Source of the DNA: Candidatus Paceibacter sp.
GTDB taxonomy: Bacteria > Patescibacteriota > Minisyncoccia > UBA6257 > GWB1-50-10
Length of the DNA: 15,001 nt
Assembly: GCA_020724685.1 (NCBI GenBank)
Contig: DYGP01000007.1
Coordinates: 1-15,001 of the forward strand
Reading direction: 5' to 3'
Each line of letters begins with the position of its first letter. Within the stretch, counting starts at the first letter, position 1. The translations under genes were made by a program, and so were the position numbers. This document shows positions 6,075 to 13,743 of the stretch, in pieces. The notes below the pieces were generated by a model, which saw only the letters and a program-made list of their open reading frames with translations, was not told where the DNA came from and did no database searches.

Positions 6075-6536
6075 ATGGGACGCGCTGGAGAGAAAGAAAA
6101 AAAAATCATCGTTGCGGTTTCCGGAGGGTTTGACCCTCTCCATGTCGGGCACGTCCGGCTTTTTGAGGAAGCGAAAAGACTCGGCGATGAACTTGTGGTC
6201 ATTTTGAATAATGATAACTGGCTGAAGAAAAAGAAAGGGTATGTGTTTATGAAAGAACGGGAGCGCAGGGAAATCTTAAAAGCGCTCAGTGTCGTTGACC
6301 GCGTGGTGATTACAAAACACAAAAGGAACGACCCTGATGCGAGCGTATGCGACGCTCTTCTTGAAATTCGCCCCCACATGTTCGCAAATGGCGGCGACCG
6401 GACCCGAAAGAACATCCCCGAAGTTCCTTTGTGTAAGAAAATCGGATGCGGAATGGTGTTTAACGTCGGGAGAGGGGGAAAGATACAATCGAGCTCGTGG
6501 CTCGTCGAAAAAGCGAATGAAAAAAACCGAAAATAA
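6075..6536 (+). CDS. Cytidylyltransferase-like nucleotidyltransferase
   Basis: A 153-residue single-domain HxGH nucleotidyltransferase similar to HldE C-terminal (heptose-1-phosphate adenylyltransferase) and TagD (glycerol-3-phosphate cytidylyltransferase). These join a nucleotide to a sugar or polyol phosphate with release of pyrophosphate. The first loop VSGGFDPLHVGHVRLF (15-30) contains His23 and His26; LGDELVVILNNDNWL (36-50) and ERREILKALSVVDRVV (63-78) follow as in RfaE2-like proteins, with a Ser-rich SSSWLVEK near the end as the second nucleotide-binding motif. The exact substrate cannot be fixed from sequence. The gene seems leaderless and ends one base before the following Nudix start, so the two are probably translated together. 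Confidence 0.88.
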   Translation: MGRAGEKEKKIIVAVSGGFDPLHVGHVRLFEEAKRLGDELVVILNNDNWLKKKKGYVFMKERERREILKALSVVDRVVITKHKRNDPDASVCDALLEIRPHMFANGGDRTRKNIPEVPLCKKIGCGMVFNVGRGGKIQSSSWLVEKANEKNRK

Positions 6537-6537
6537 G

Positions 6538-7026
6538 ATGCCGAAGAAAAAAATTCTCACTCTTTGCATGATCCACGACGACGAACGGGTTCTTCTCGGG
6601 ATGAAGAAGCGGGGATTCGGCGCGGGACGGTGGAACGGGTTCGGAGGGAAAGTTTCCGCGGAAGAATCGATCGAAGATGCGGCACGGAGAGAGGTTGAGG
6701 AAGAGGCCGGGATTCTTGTGCGTGACATTGAGAAGCGAGGCATCATCGAATTTGAATTTAAGGGAAATCCCGAGATCCTCGAAGTGCATGTTTTTCATTC
6801 CTCCGTGTTTGAAGGTGAACCGCGGGAGTCCGATGAGATGCGCCCCGCGTGGTTTTTGCGCGGAGAAATCCCGTTTGACGAAATGTGGCCGGATGATCGG
6901 CACTGGGTCCCGATGTTTCTCGAGGGAAAGAGATTCAGGGGAAAATTTCTTTTCGGGGAGAATGACGAAGTGCTTGACATGAATCTTGAGGAGCTGGACG
7001 ACATTGTCTCGTCCGATGCAACCTGA
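6538..7026 (+). CDS. MTH1-like Nudix hydrolase (probable 8-oxo-dGTP diphosphatase)
   Basis: A 162-residue Nudix protein, strikingly like eukaryotic MTH1: MKKRGFGAGRWNGFGGKV (22-39) is close to the human sequence that binds oxidised purine nucleotides. The Nudix box is complete: Gly37, Glu43, then REVEEEAGI (51-59). It probably hydrolyses 8-oxo-dGTP or 2-hydroxy-dATP to monophosphates and protects the nucleotide pool. The ATG at 6538 is chosen over the frame reaching back to 6337 because the earlier part overlaps the nucleotidyltransferase and is not Nudix-like. One base separates it from the preceding stop codon, which suggests translational coupling. The last 25 or so residues are acidic. 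Confidence 0.92.
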   Translation: MPKKKILTLCMIHDDERVLLGMKKRGFGAGRWNGFGGKVSAEESIEDAARREVEEEAGILVRDIEKRGIIEFEFKGNPEILEVHVFHSSVFEGEPRESDEMRPAWFLRGEIPFDEMWPDDRHWVPMFLEGKRFRGKFLFGENDEVLDMNLEELDDIVSSDAT

Positions 7027-7032
7027 TACAAT
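7004..7032 (+). promoter_or_regulatory. Probable promoter of the Cys-rich protein gene
   Basis: TTGTCT (7004-7009), 17-nt spacer, TACAAT (7027-7032), overlapping the end of the Nudix gene. The leader of about 42 nt contains a Shine-Dalgarno GGAGG at 7072-7076. Confidence 0.5.
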
Positions 7033-7080
7033 GACGACTCAATCCACTGATCTTTTAAACGAATAAAATACGGAGGTGTC

Positions 7081-7452
7081 ATGAAAGAAATTCCTGCATG
7101 TTGCGAAGGGTGTTATTGCGCGGGGAACTGTGCAAGTAAAAGCTGTGAGTTCTATGCGGCAAATCTCATTGCGGAAACCGTGGACGATACGGGTTTTGTG
7201 TCTTTTTCGGAAGAAAGCGGCGTCTTTCTCTGTGACGAAACGCCACTCTCGGTGATTGAGATGGGGGAGGAGATGAAAAGTTTTGAAAAAAAACAGAAGA
7301 AACTGAGAGAGGATGAGTTTCGGATCAGAAAAAACGTTGCCCTATTGGAGCGCGTTTCCGGGCCGAATATCGTCGGAATGAAGAGACGCGTCCCGGAACC
7401 GAGATTTTCCCCGAGCATGATATCGCAGATATCGGAAGCAGTTCTGGATTAG
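7081..7452 (+). CDS. Small Cys-rich protein of unknown function
   Basis: I do not recognise this 123-residue protein. Its first 22 residues contain six Cys (7, 8, 11, 13, 17 and 22), with a seventh at 51, a density that suggests a bound metal or cluster. Residues about 60-95 are charged and likely form a helix or short coiled coil (EMGEEMKSFEKKQKKLRE). No signal peptide or membrane segment is seen. Unlike several neighbours it has a strong Shine-Dalgarno (GGAGG, four bases before ATG) and a proper leader, so its translation is set up differently. A terminator follows directly, so it is probably transcribed alone. Confidence 0.7.
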   Translation: MKEIPACCEGCYCAGNCASKSCEFYAANLIAETVDDTGFVSFSEESGVFLCDETPLSVIEMGEEMKSFEKKQKKLREDEFRIRKNVALLERVSGPNIVGMKRRVPEPRFSPSMISQISEAVLD

Positions 7453-7466
7453 GACATTTTTTCACC

Positions 7467-7488
7467 GGGGGCCTTTGGCCCTCTTTTT
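7467..7488 (+). terminator. Rho-independent terminator
   Basis: GGGGGCC (7467-7473) pairs with GGCCCTC (7477-7483) around TTT, followed by five T. Confidence 0.85.
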
Positions 7489-7516
7489 GTCGCCTCAGTG
7501 TTTTCTGCGGTATAAT
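7487..7516 (+). promoter_or_regulatory. Promoter of the PfkB-family kinase (leaderless)
   Basis: TTGTCG (7487-7492), 18-nt spacer, perfect TATAAT (7511-7516). The ATG at 7523 is exactly seven bases after the -10 box, so the mRNA should start at the start codon. The -35 box overlaps the terminator T run. Confidence 0.7.
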
Positions 7517-7522
7517 GAAAGC

Positions 7523-8530
7523 ATGTTCGATATCGTGACGCTCGGCACCATAACGAGAGACGTTTTTATCCGAAGCCCGCTCTTCGGGGCAGCAAAGGAA
7601 AAAAGCCGCGTCGAAAGGATCACATTCGCTTCGGGTGAAGCGCAATGTTTCGCGCTCGGATCGAAAATAAAAGTGGAAAAACCCGTTTTTGCGGGAGGCG
7701 GAGGAGCGCACAACGCCGCGATTACTTTTGCAAGACAGGGTTTTCGCACGGCGGTGATCGGCGCCATCGGAGACGATCTTGCGGGTAAGGAGATCGTAAA
7801 AAGCCTCAAATCGGAAGGAATCCGGCCGTTTGTCGGCACAAGGGAAAAATTAGGAACGGGATATGCGGTAATACTTATGGCTCCCGGGGGAGAGCGGACC
7901 ATTCTCGTATACAGGGGCGCGACCGACGCGATCCGGAACGAAGACATTTCGCATGCGAAAACAAAAGCGCGATGGGCGTATGTTGTTCCGGGAGAAATAC
8001 CGCTTTCCGTCATCGGCTCATTTGTCTCTTCGATGAAGAAAAACGGAACGAAAATCGCCATGAATCCTTCGCGGCAGTATCTCTCAATGAAAAAAAGCGA
8101 AATCGAGAAGCTTTTCGGCCGGTTGGACGCAATCATTATGAACCGGGAAGAGGCGTCCCTTTTTACAAATGTTCCGTATCGTGAGGAGCGCAAGATATTC
8201 AAGGAGCTCGACAGGATCGTGCCCGGAATTGCCGTTATGACCGACGGCGCGCGCGGGGCGTCCGCATCGGACGGTTCATACGTATACCGCGCGGGAATAT
8301 TCCGCGACCGCGGCGTTCTTGACAGGACCGGTGCGGGCGATGCCTTCGGATCGGGTTTTGTTGCGGGTCTTTTGCAGGGAGGGGGAGATGTAGGACACGC
8401 GTTGCGTCTCGGCGCGGCGAACGCGACGTCGGTTGTCGAATGCGTCGGTGCGACTGCGGGCGTGTTGCGCGCGAGAGACTTCTCCCGTCCGAGATGGAAA
8501 AACGTCGAACTTGATATTGAAAGACTTTAA
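7523..8530 (+). CDS. PfkB-family carbohydrate kinase
   Basis: A 335-residue ribokinase/PfkB-family kinase, transferring phosphate from ATP to a sugar, sugar phosphate or nucleoside. Signature 1 is AGGGGAHNAAITFARQG (57-73) and signature 2 is DRTGAGDAFGSGF (267-279), with Asp273 as catalytic base and the GAGD anion hole. The Asn/Glu motif NREE (207-210) is also present. The ATG at 7523 fits both the N-terminal strand FDIVTLG and the promoter; the frame extends further back only into the terminator. The substrate is not evident. A class II aldolase lies two genes on, so a fructose or tagatose phosphate is plausible, but ribokinase or nucleoside kinase activity cannot be excluded. The next gene has its Shine-Dalgarno at this stop codon. 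Confidence 0.9.
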   Translation: MFDIVTLGTITRDVFIRSPLFGAAKEKSRVERITFASGEAQCFALGSKIKVEKPVFAGGGGAHNAAITFARQGFRTAVIGAIGDDLAGKEIVKSLKSEGIRPFVGTREKLGTGYAVILMAPGGERTILVYRGATDAIRNEDISHAKTKARWAYVVPGEIPLSVIGSFVSSMKKNGTKIAMNPSRQYLSMKKSEIEKLFGRLDAIIMNREEASLFTNVPYREERKIFKELDRIVPGIAVMTDGARGASASDGSYVYRAGIFRDRGVLDRTGAGDAFGSGFVAGLLQGGGDVGHALRLGAANATSVVECVGATAGVLRARDFSRPRWKNVELDIERL

Positions 8531-8539
8531 GGAAAAATC

Positions 8540-9775
8540 ATGGATGCGCCGAAAACATTGGGTGAGATCCTGGGAGTTTCGCCGGAATCGTTGGAAAAAC
8601 TCGATTCAGAGATGGTGAAGCGCACCTCCCGCCGCGGCGTTCTCGAAGACGTCGCCAACCTGAATGCGCAGAGAATACGAAGCGTTCTCCAGAAGATAAA
8701 CTCCGGGGGAGGAAGCGCGGGACATGTCCGTGGATGTCTCAGGCGCGCGATTTACGGGCACGAGAAACAGTTTCTCTCGTTACTCCAGAAGTTTCCCGGA
8801 GAAACCGAATTTGAGAAAGCGGCTTTTCTCGCAAAAAAGACGGCGGGGACGAAAAACGGATTTTTTTTGAAAAAAGAAAAAGCGCGCGAAATTTTGAAAA
8901 AGAACCCTCCCGAAGCACTTCTCGCTTTTTTGGGACATTCTTCGGTGGAAAAACTTTTCGCCCGGGAAGATTTCGACGAAATTCTGAGCGCCCTTCGGTT
9001 CATCCAACCGAACGAATGGATGCACCAGACGTTCGACGTCGCGTACCGCGGCATCTCGGCGGGCGATTTCGAAGAAAGACCGATCGAACTCAAGGTTATG
9101 GGCGCGAAGTGGATGGATATCGGAAAAAAATTCGCGGAGAAAAAACACCATAACGTAAGTCATTTGAAAGAATTCGGGATCGTGTTTCTGAATCCGATAA
9201 AGATGGATATTCCCGGCAAATTCATCCGGGATTTCGCGCTTCTCCTTCATTATTTCCACGAGATAGAGTTTTATTCGAATCTTTTCAGGCACCACTCTTC
9301 TCAATCGGATTTTTCGGGGCGCCTTATTTCACTTCTTCGCGGCGACGTTCCTGAACCCGATGTCGCGGATTCTGGAGAATGGTTGATTGTTCAGCGATAT
9401 CTATGGAAGGAGAACCCAAACGACAAAAGGCTAGTTCTTCCTCGTGTGAATCCAGAATCTTTACATTGGGCACGAGGAGAGCGCGACTTTGCTAGATTTG
9501 CGCTTGAATATGACGATTTTGAGGGGGAGCTTTGGCACGATCTTGATTGGGTTGGCGGAATGTTTGAAGACAATGGAAAGAAAGAAGTTGTAAGTTTTGA
9601 CCTTGAAGACACTGTTATGTCTCTCGTATCCTTTATGGAAGGAAGAATGGAGTCGTTTTCGTATCATCAGCGCGAGGCCATGTGGACAAAGATTTTTTCG
9701 GAATATGTCGGGGGCGAGATGGAAACGGAAAATCTGCTTGTCGAAAATTTTGATAGGGGGAAAATAAGCTTATAA
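8540..9775 (+). CDS. Conserved-looking protein of unknown function
   Basis: This 411-residue protein resembles no family I can name. It is mostly soluble, rich in aromatic and charged residues, with no signal peptide or membrane segment. The N-terminus (to about 110) is helical and basic; the centre has many Phe and His residues (LLLHYFHEIEFYSNLFRHH near 235-255); the C-terminal third is acidic (ALEYDDFEGELWHDLDW). AAGGA lies seven bases before the ATG and overlaps the kinase stop codon, so it is likely co-translated with the kinase. Its own stop codon lies inside the -10 box of the aldolase promoter. Between about 9380 and 9650 codon choice shifts towards A/T-ending codons compared with the rest. 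Its place between a sugar kinase and an aldolase hints at a carbohydrate role, but that is context only. Confidence 0.85.
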   Translation: MDAPKTLGEILGVSPESLEKLDSEMVKRTSRRGVLEDVANLNAQRIRSVLQKINSGGGSAGHVRGCLRRAIYGHEKQFLSLLQKFPGETEFEKAAFLAKKTAGTKNGFFLKKEKAREILKKNPPEALLAFLGHSSVEKLFAREDFDEILSALRFIQPNEWMHQTFDVAYRGISAGDFEERPIELKVMGAKWMDIGKKFAEKKHHNVSHLKEFGIVFLNPIKMDIPGKFIRDFALLLHYFHEIEFYSNLFRHHSSQSDFSGRLISLLRGDVPEPDVADSGEWLIVQRYLWKENPNDKRLVLPRVNPESLHWARGERDFARFALEYDDFEGELWHDLDWVGGMFEDNGKKEVVSFDLEDTVMSLVSFMEGRMESFSYHQREAMWTKIFSEYVGGEMETENLLVENFDRGKISL

Positions 9776-9776
9776 T
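9750..9776 (+). promoter_or_regulatory. Promoter of the aldolase gene, overlapping a stop codon
   Basis: A perfect TATAAT (9771-9776) contains the stop codon of the preceding gene. TTGATA (9750-9755) is 15 nt upstream; a weaker hexamer exists at 17 nt. The ATG at 9783 is seven bases after the -10 box, as expected for leaderless mRNA. Confidence 0.6.
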
Positions 9777-9782
9777 CGTTCT

Positions 9783-10658
9783 ATGAGAACATTTACCGAC
9801 GTTGTCAGGGAAGCGGAAAAAGGGAAGACGGCGATTGCCCATTTCAACGTGGCGACGCTGGAGCAGATGAATGCCGTTGCTCGGATCGCAAAGAAAATGA
9901 ATTTGCCCGTCGTGGTCGGGGTTTCTGAGGGAGAGCATGAATTCATGGGATTCAGCCGCATCATCGCGCTCCGCGACGCATATCGGAGAGAGAGAATCGA
10001 AATGTACGTGAATGCGGATCACACGCGTTCATTCGAGAAAGTCGATGAAGCCGCACGCGCGGGATGCGATTCCGTCATATTCGACGCCGCGCACCTTCCC
10101 CTTGAGGAAAACATCGCCAAAACGAAAATCGCCGTTGATATCGTGAGAAAACGCTCGGGATGGTTCAGGAAAATCATCGTCGAAGGGGAACTCGGATACA
10201 TCGGCACTTCCTCGAAGCTTCTCGATGCGATTCCTGAAGGCGCTGCGGTGGACTCCGATAACCTCACCTCTCCGGAGGATGCAGGGCGTTTCGTGAGGGA
10301 GACGGGAGTTGATATGCTTGCTCCCGCCGTAGGAAATATCCATGGGATGCTCAAAAACGTTCCGAATCCGAGACTCGATACCGGACGCATCGCTGAAATA
10401 CGAAAGGCGGCGGGCGTCCCGATCGTCCTTCATGGCGGATCGGGGATCTCGGATGCCGATTTCACCGCGGCGATTGCCGCGGGCATCTCGCTCATTCATA
10501 TCTCCACCGAACTCCGGCTCGCCTGGAAACGCGGACTGGAAGAAAGCCTCGGGGAAAATCCCGGAGAAACGGCTCCGTACAAACTTCTCGCGAAAAGCGT
10601 TTTATACCTTGAAGACGTCACGGAGCGTCGCATGAAACTTTTCTCGGGAATACAGTAA
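9783..10658 (+). CDS. fba: Class II fructose-bisphosphate aldolase family protein
   Basis: A zinc-dependent aldolase of 291 residues that would cleave or form fructose- or tagatose-bisphosphate from glyceraldehyde-3-phosphate and dihydroxyacetone phosphate. The zinc ligands are visible: His80 in NADHT (with base Asp79), Glu134 in VEGELGYIG, His187 in AVGNIHG and His217 in VLHGGSG. The length and the AVGNIHG form match the FbaA/GatY/KbaY group, so fructose versus tagatose substrate cannot be separated by eye. The N-terminus (FTDVVREAEKGKTAIAHFNV) is full length. The gene has its own promoter and appears leaderless. With the PfkB-type kinase upstream it could provide a phosphorylation and cleavage pair in an otherwise reduced glycolysis. 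Confidence 0.95.
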   Translation: MRTFTDVVREAEKGKTAIAHFNVATLEQMNAVARIAKKMNLPVVVGVSEGEHEFMGFSRIIALRDAYRRERIEMYVNADHTRSFEKVDEAARAGCDSVIFDAAHLPLEENIAKTKIAVDIVRKRSGWFRKIIVEGELGYIGTSSKLLDAIPEGAAVDSDNLTSPEDAGRFVRETGVDMLAPAVGNIHGMLKNVPNPRLDTGRIAEIRKAAGVPIVLHGGSGISDADFTAAIAAGISLIHISTELRLAWKRGLEESLGENPGETAPYKLLAKSVLYLEDVTERRMKLFSGIQ

Positions 10659-10669
10659 TCCACTCGTTC

Positions 10670-10698
10670 TTGTTTCAGCCTCATTTTTGGGGTTTAAT
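10670..10698 (+). promoter_or_regulatory. Possible promoter of prfA
   Basis: TTGTTT (10670-10675), 17-nt spacer, TTTAAT (10693-10698). The ATG at 10708 is ten bases after the -10 box, leaving a leader of only a few bases. Confidence 0.5.
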
Positions 10699-10707
10699 GG
10701 TCTACGT

Positions 10708-11442
10708 ATGACGGATACTCAAAACATAAAGAAAATCATCGTGGAAATTCGCGCGGGGGCGGGAGGCGACGAGGCGTCGCTTTTCGCGGGCGATTTGGCG
10801 CGCATGTATCAGAAATATTGCGCAAAAAGGAATTGGAGCTTCTCCGTGCTTGACGCTTCGGAGTCGGGTGCCCGCGGATACAAGACGCTTGTTGCAGAAG
10901 CAAAAGGGGAAGGCGTCTATGACGCGCTCAAACAGGAATCGGGAGTCCATCGCGTGCAACGGGTGCCCGTGACGGAACGGCAGGGAAGGATCCATACGTC
11001 GACGGCGTCAGTCGCGGTGCTTCCGATCGTGGAAGCGAAGGAAGTCCAGATAAAAGACAGCGATCTCGAGGTGACATTTTCCCGCGCAGGGGGTCCCGGA
11101 GGACAGAATGTGAACAAGGTGGAAAGCGCTGTGCGTATCACACACAAGCCGACGGGGATCGTGGTGAGTTGTCGAGAAGAGCGTACACAGCACGCGAACA
11201 GAGAGAAGGCGATGGAGGTACTTCGCGCAAAACTTTTTGAGATTCAGCGCGAGCAAGCAGTCGGATCAGTAGACCAGATTCGTCGAGAACAGATTGGTAC
11301 CGCAGATCGCTCTGAAAAGATTCGTACATATAACTTTCCCGAAGACAGGATAACCGATCACCGTATTGGGAAGAAATTTTCAAACATCGAAAAAGTGTTA
11401 GAAGGTGATATGGATAAGATTGTTCAAGCATTTCAAAGCTAG
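10708..11442 (+). CDS. prfA: Peptide chain release factor 1 lacking domain 1
   Basis: A class I release factor that ends translation at UAA and UAG. It has 244 residues against about 360 in ordinary RF1. The codon-recognition tripeptide PVT (87-89, RF1 type PxT) and the peptidyl-tRNA hydrolysis motif GGQ (131-133, in RAGGPGGQNVNKVES) are both present, as are the domain 2 start IRAGAGGDEASLFAGDL and the domain 4 end. The N-terminal domain 1 (about 100 residues) is missing, and the space upstream belongs to the promoter and the aldolase, so it was not simply missed. The ATG at 10708 is preferred to the one at 10687, which overlaps the promoter. From about 11230 codon use shifts from GC-rich to A/T-ending codons. 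Confidence 0.92.
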   Translation: MTDTQNIKKIIVEIRAGAGGDEASLFAGDLARMYQKYCAKRNWSFSVLDASESGARGYKTLVAEAKGEGVYDALKQESGVHRVQRVPVTERQGRIHTSTASVAVLPIVEAKEVQIKDSDLEVTFSRAGGPGGQNVNKVESAVRITHKPTGIVVSCREERTQHANREKAMEVLRAKLFEIQREQAVGSVDQIRREQIGTADRSEKIRTYNFPEDRITDHRIGKKFSNIEKVLEGDMDKIVQAFQS

Positions 11443-11469
11443 TTTTTAGCTTAGAGTTGTTAGTTTTTG

Positions 11470-11500
11470 GAAAAAAAACCGCCACGAATGGCGGTTTCTT
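11470..11500. terminator. Bidirectional terminator between convergent genes
   Basis: AAACCGCCA (11476-11484), loop CGAA, TGGCGGTTT (11489-11497). On the minus strand a run of eight T follows, ending the transglycosylase gene; on the plus strand the weaker TTTCTT follows prfA. A further inverted repeat (AGTTGTTAG at 11453-11461 and CTAACAACT at 11522-11530) frames it. Confidence 0.85.
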
Positions 11501-11534
11501 GCTAGCAACTAAAATCTAACCACTAACAACTGCA

Positions 11535-13001
11535 TTAGTTTCCCTTAAGTACTGCAATATCGTCCTCGTATTTATTTGCTTGTTGAACAACGGGGTCTCC
11601 ATACCAGAATCTATATGTATACCAGTTTCCGCCTGAGTAGTATTTTGCTGCGGCGCATCGCTCAAGAAGCGTCTGATAGGGAACGGTGTTTTGATTTGTT
11701 TTTGCATAGTCAATACAACTCGCCGAAGCAAGGAGGTCTTTTATATATACACCTGTTCCGGCAAATGCATCAGAGTTACTCCATGGGTTCGGTGGATTAT
11801 TGCCGGTTACTGCAGAAATTTTGTTTTCATAGATCCTCCATGTTGATGGAATGAATTGTGCTGGCCCCATTGCCCCGCCATATTTTCCATGTTGATTAGG
11901 ACACGATACTTTTGCAAAATCAGACAACGGATCAATGCCGAGACGCTTTGTAAGTTCAAGAAAATATGGGACATCGCGTGTCGGATGCATTGCGGTTGTA
12001 TAGAGACATCTTCCGACATTCTTTCCCAGCAGAGATTCACGATTCAAGATTGCGAGTATGAGTGATGCACGGACCCCTGTTGCTTTCTCTGCAAGTCTGG
12101 CGAAATCATACGCTTTTTCAAACGTAAGCTGTCCTCCTCCGAGAAGTTCGAATATGCGCGTTCGTATCTGCGCAGCCGTCGCCTGTTTCTCTTTCAGAAT
12201 CTTTTGGTATTCGGATTCCTTTCCCTTTGTCTCCTTGAGGAGGGTCTGTTTTTGGTTTTGGGTGTACTGGACATTGTTCTTCTGCGCCTGCTGGATCACC
12301 CTCAGGTTTTCAACGTCTTCTTTTTCAAGTGCAAGCTGCTGTTTCTGCTCAAGGAGTTCCTGCCGCAGCTTCGTGATGTTTTCGAGCGAGACGCGGAGAT
12401 TGTCTTGCACGAGCGCAATATCGTTCAATATGCCGAAGAAATCGGAAAGTTTTTCGTGCGCGAGAAGGATGGTGATGAGGTTTTCGCTGTCGGATTCATA
12501 GACCTTCTGAAGGGCTTCCGAGAGCGCCTCTTTGTGTGTTCCGATTTTGTTTTCCGTCCGGTTTATCTGCCTCTGGGTCTCGGTGATGTCTTCGTTCAGT
12601 TTCGAAAGATTCACGTTGATCGCCTTGATCTGAAGATTCAGCTTGCTTATCCTCGCGTTAAGCGTGTAAATCTCGTTCTGGAGCGTACTTCCTTCCTTCT
12701 TGTATTCGTCAATCGTTTTCTGCGTTTCCTCGATCTGTTTTTCGTATTCGGCGAGTTGACGTTCGAGTTCAGCGCGTTCTTCCTGGACGCTTCGGTTCTG
12801 TTGCTCTTCTTGCGCGGAAGCGAAATATTGCGGGGCGTTCACCGATCCGAAGAGAAACGAGAATGTTATGATTCCGAAACAAAAATACCGCACCGCGGAA
12901 GTGAGCGGAATCCTTATGTACCGAAGAGAAAAAACATTTACCGTTTTTTTGTCTTCAGACCCTATATCCCGTACGATTTTCCTGTTTCTTTCGCGTCGCA
13001 T
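11535..13001 (-). CDS. Membrane-anchored coiled-coil lytic transglycosylase
   Basis: A peptidoglycan-cleaving protein of 488 residues. A hydrophobic segment near residues 35-57 (AVRYFCFGIITFSFLFG) acts as signal or anchor. A long Gln/Glu/Lys-rich coiled coil (about 65-280) resembles EnvC or PcsB, which are controlled by the FtsEX divisome transporter. The C-terminal domain (about 290-470) is an MltB/SLT-like transglycosylase: ATGVRASLILAILNRESLLG with probable catalytic Glu322, then GGAMGPAQFIPSTW (375-388). It probably works outside the membrane in growth or division. The frame extends to a TTG at 13046, but ATG 13001 follows a TATACT box by a few bases and is preferred. Codon use in the C-terminal part (11535 to about 12070) is more AT-rich than in the coiled coil. 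Confidence 0.88.
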   Translation of the reverse strand: MRRERNRKIVRDIGSEDKKTVNVFSLRYIRIPLTSAVRYFCFGIITFSFLFGSVNAPQYFASAQEEQQNRSVQEERAELERQLAEYEKQIEETQKTIDEYKKEGSTLQNEIYTLNARISKLNLQIKAINVNLSKLNEDITETQRQINRTENKIGTHKEALSEALQKVYESDSENLITILLAHEKLSDFFGILNDIALVQDNLRVSLENITKLRQELLEQKQQLALEKEDVENLRVIQQAQKNNVQYTQNQKQTLLKETKGKESEYQKILKEKQATAAQIRTRIFELLGGGQLTFEKAYDFARLAEKATGVRASLILAILNRESLLGKNVGRCLYTTAMHPTRDVPYFLELTKRLGIDPLSDFAKVSCPNQHGKYGGAMGPAQFIPSTWRIYENKISAVTGNNPPNPWSNSDAFAGTGVYIKDLLASASCIDYAKTNQNTVPYQTLLERCAAAKYYSGGNWYTYRFWYGDPVVQQANKYEDDIAVLKGN

Positions 13002-13012
13002 CGGTATGGGTT

Positions 13013-13018
13013 GAGTAT
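13013..13018 (-). promoter_or_regulatory. Possible -10 box of the transglycosylase gene
   Basis: TATACT on the minus strand, 11 nt before the ATG at 13001. The -35 region is weak. Confidence 0.4.
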
Positions 13019-13043
13019 ATCCTATTTTCCGGCTTTTCGCGAA

Positions 13044-13077
13044 CAAAAAAATCCCCGCTACTTTGGAAGTAGCGGGG
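13044..13077 (-). terminator. Rho-independent terminator of the bL31-bL25 operon
   Basis: A perfect 11-bp stem (13053-13063 with 13067-13077) and a 3-nt loop, followed on the minus strand by seven T (13050-13044). It lies just after the bL25 stop. Confidence 0.92.
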
Positions 13078-13089
13078 AAAGTCTTCTCT

Positions 13090-13737
13090 TTATTTTTCAG
13101 CTCCTCCTCCTTCGCTTTTTTCTTCCGCGGGCTTTCCTATTTCTTTACCGGATTCCGCTTCTTCTTCCGGAGGGGTTTCCGTGACCTCTTCCGCGGCCTT
13201 CTCAGTCACCGTTACGAGGACTGTTTCCTTCGGGATCGTTATTTCCACGCCTTTCGGGATCTTAACGTCCTTGATTTCAATCGATTTATCGAGCGCGTCA
13301 ATGGGAGTTATGTCGATTACGAACGAGTGGGGGATATCCTGCGGAAACGCTTCTATTTCTATCTCGTCGAGAACCTTCACAAGAAGGAAGCCGTTTTTCG
13401 CCGCCATGTCGGTTCCCGTGTATTCGATCGGCACGGTAACCGTTATCTTCTCGTCTTTCTTCACCGCCCTGAATGCCGTCGACATGAATGTCTGCGAGAG
13501 ACTGTCGAACTGGGCGTCGGAGACGAGTACGGGAAATTTTTCCTTTTCGTCGATAACGAGGGTAAGTACCGTATTCTCTCCCGCATCAGCGTAGATTTTC
13601 GAAAATTCCTTTGCGGGAACGCTTATGTGCTTGTTTTCGATGCCGTGTCCGAAAAGTTCAGCCGGAACGCGTCCCGCCTTCCGAAGCGATTTTGATTTCT
13701 TTCCGAGTTCCGTTCTCGTTTGCGCGTGAAGCTCCAT
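13090..13737 (-). CDS. rplY: Large-subunit ribosomal protein bL25 (CTC type)
   Basis: bL25 binds 5S rRNA in the large subunit. This is the long two-domain CTC form, 215 residues. The N-terminal 5S-binding domain starts MELHAQTRTELGKKSKSLRKAG with GRVPAELFG typical of the family; the C-terminal beta domain follows (FPQDIPHSFVIDITPID near 130-146). From about residue 178 the tail is Glu-, Lys- and Pro-rich and probably disordered. The start lies 6 nt after the bL31 stop, so the two are one operon; no Shine-Dalgarno is evident. A strong terminator follows. Confidence 0.95.
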   Translation of the reverse strand: MELHAQTRTELGKKSKSLRKAGRVPAELFGHGIENKHISVPAKEFSKIYADAGENTVLTLVIDEKEKFPVLVSDAQFDSLSQTFMSTAFRAVKKDEKITVTVPIEYTGTDMAAKNGFLLVKVLDEIEIEAFPQDIPHSFVIDITPIDALDKSIEIKDVKIPKGVEITIPKETVLVTVTEKAAEEVTETPPEEEAESGKEIGKPAEEKSEGGGAEK

Positions 13738-13743
13738 GGAAGG

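Noticed and set aside
12204..13184. 326-codon frame antisense to the transglycosylase coiled coil
   Set aside because: The Phe/Leu-rich text is what Gln/Glu/Lys codons give when read backwards; the minus-strand protein has recognisable domains.
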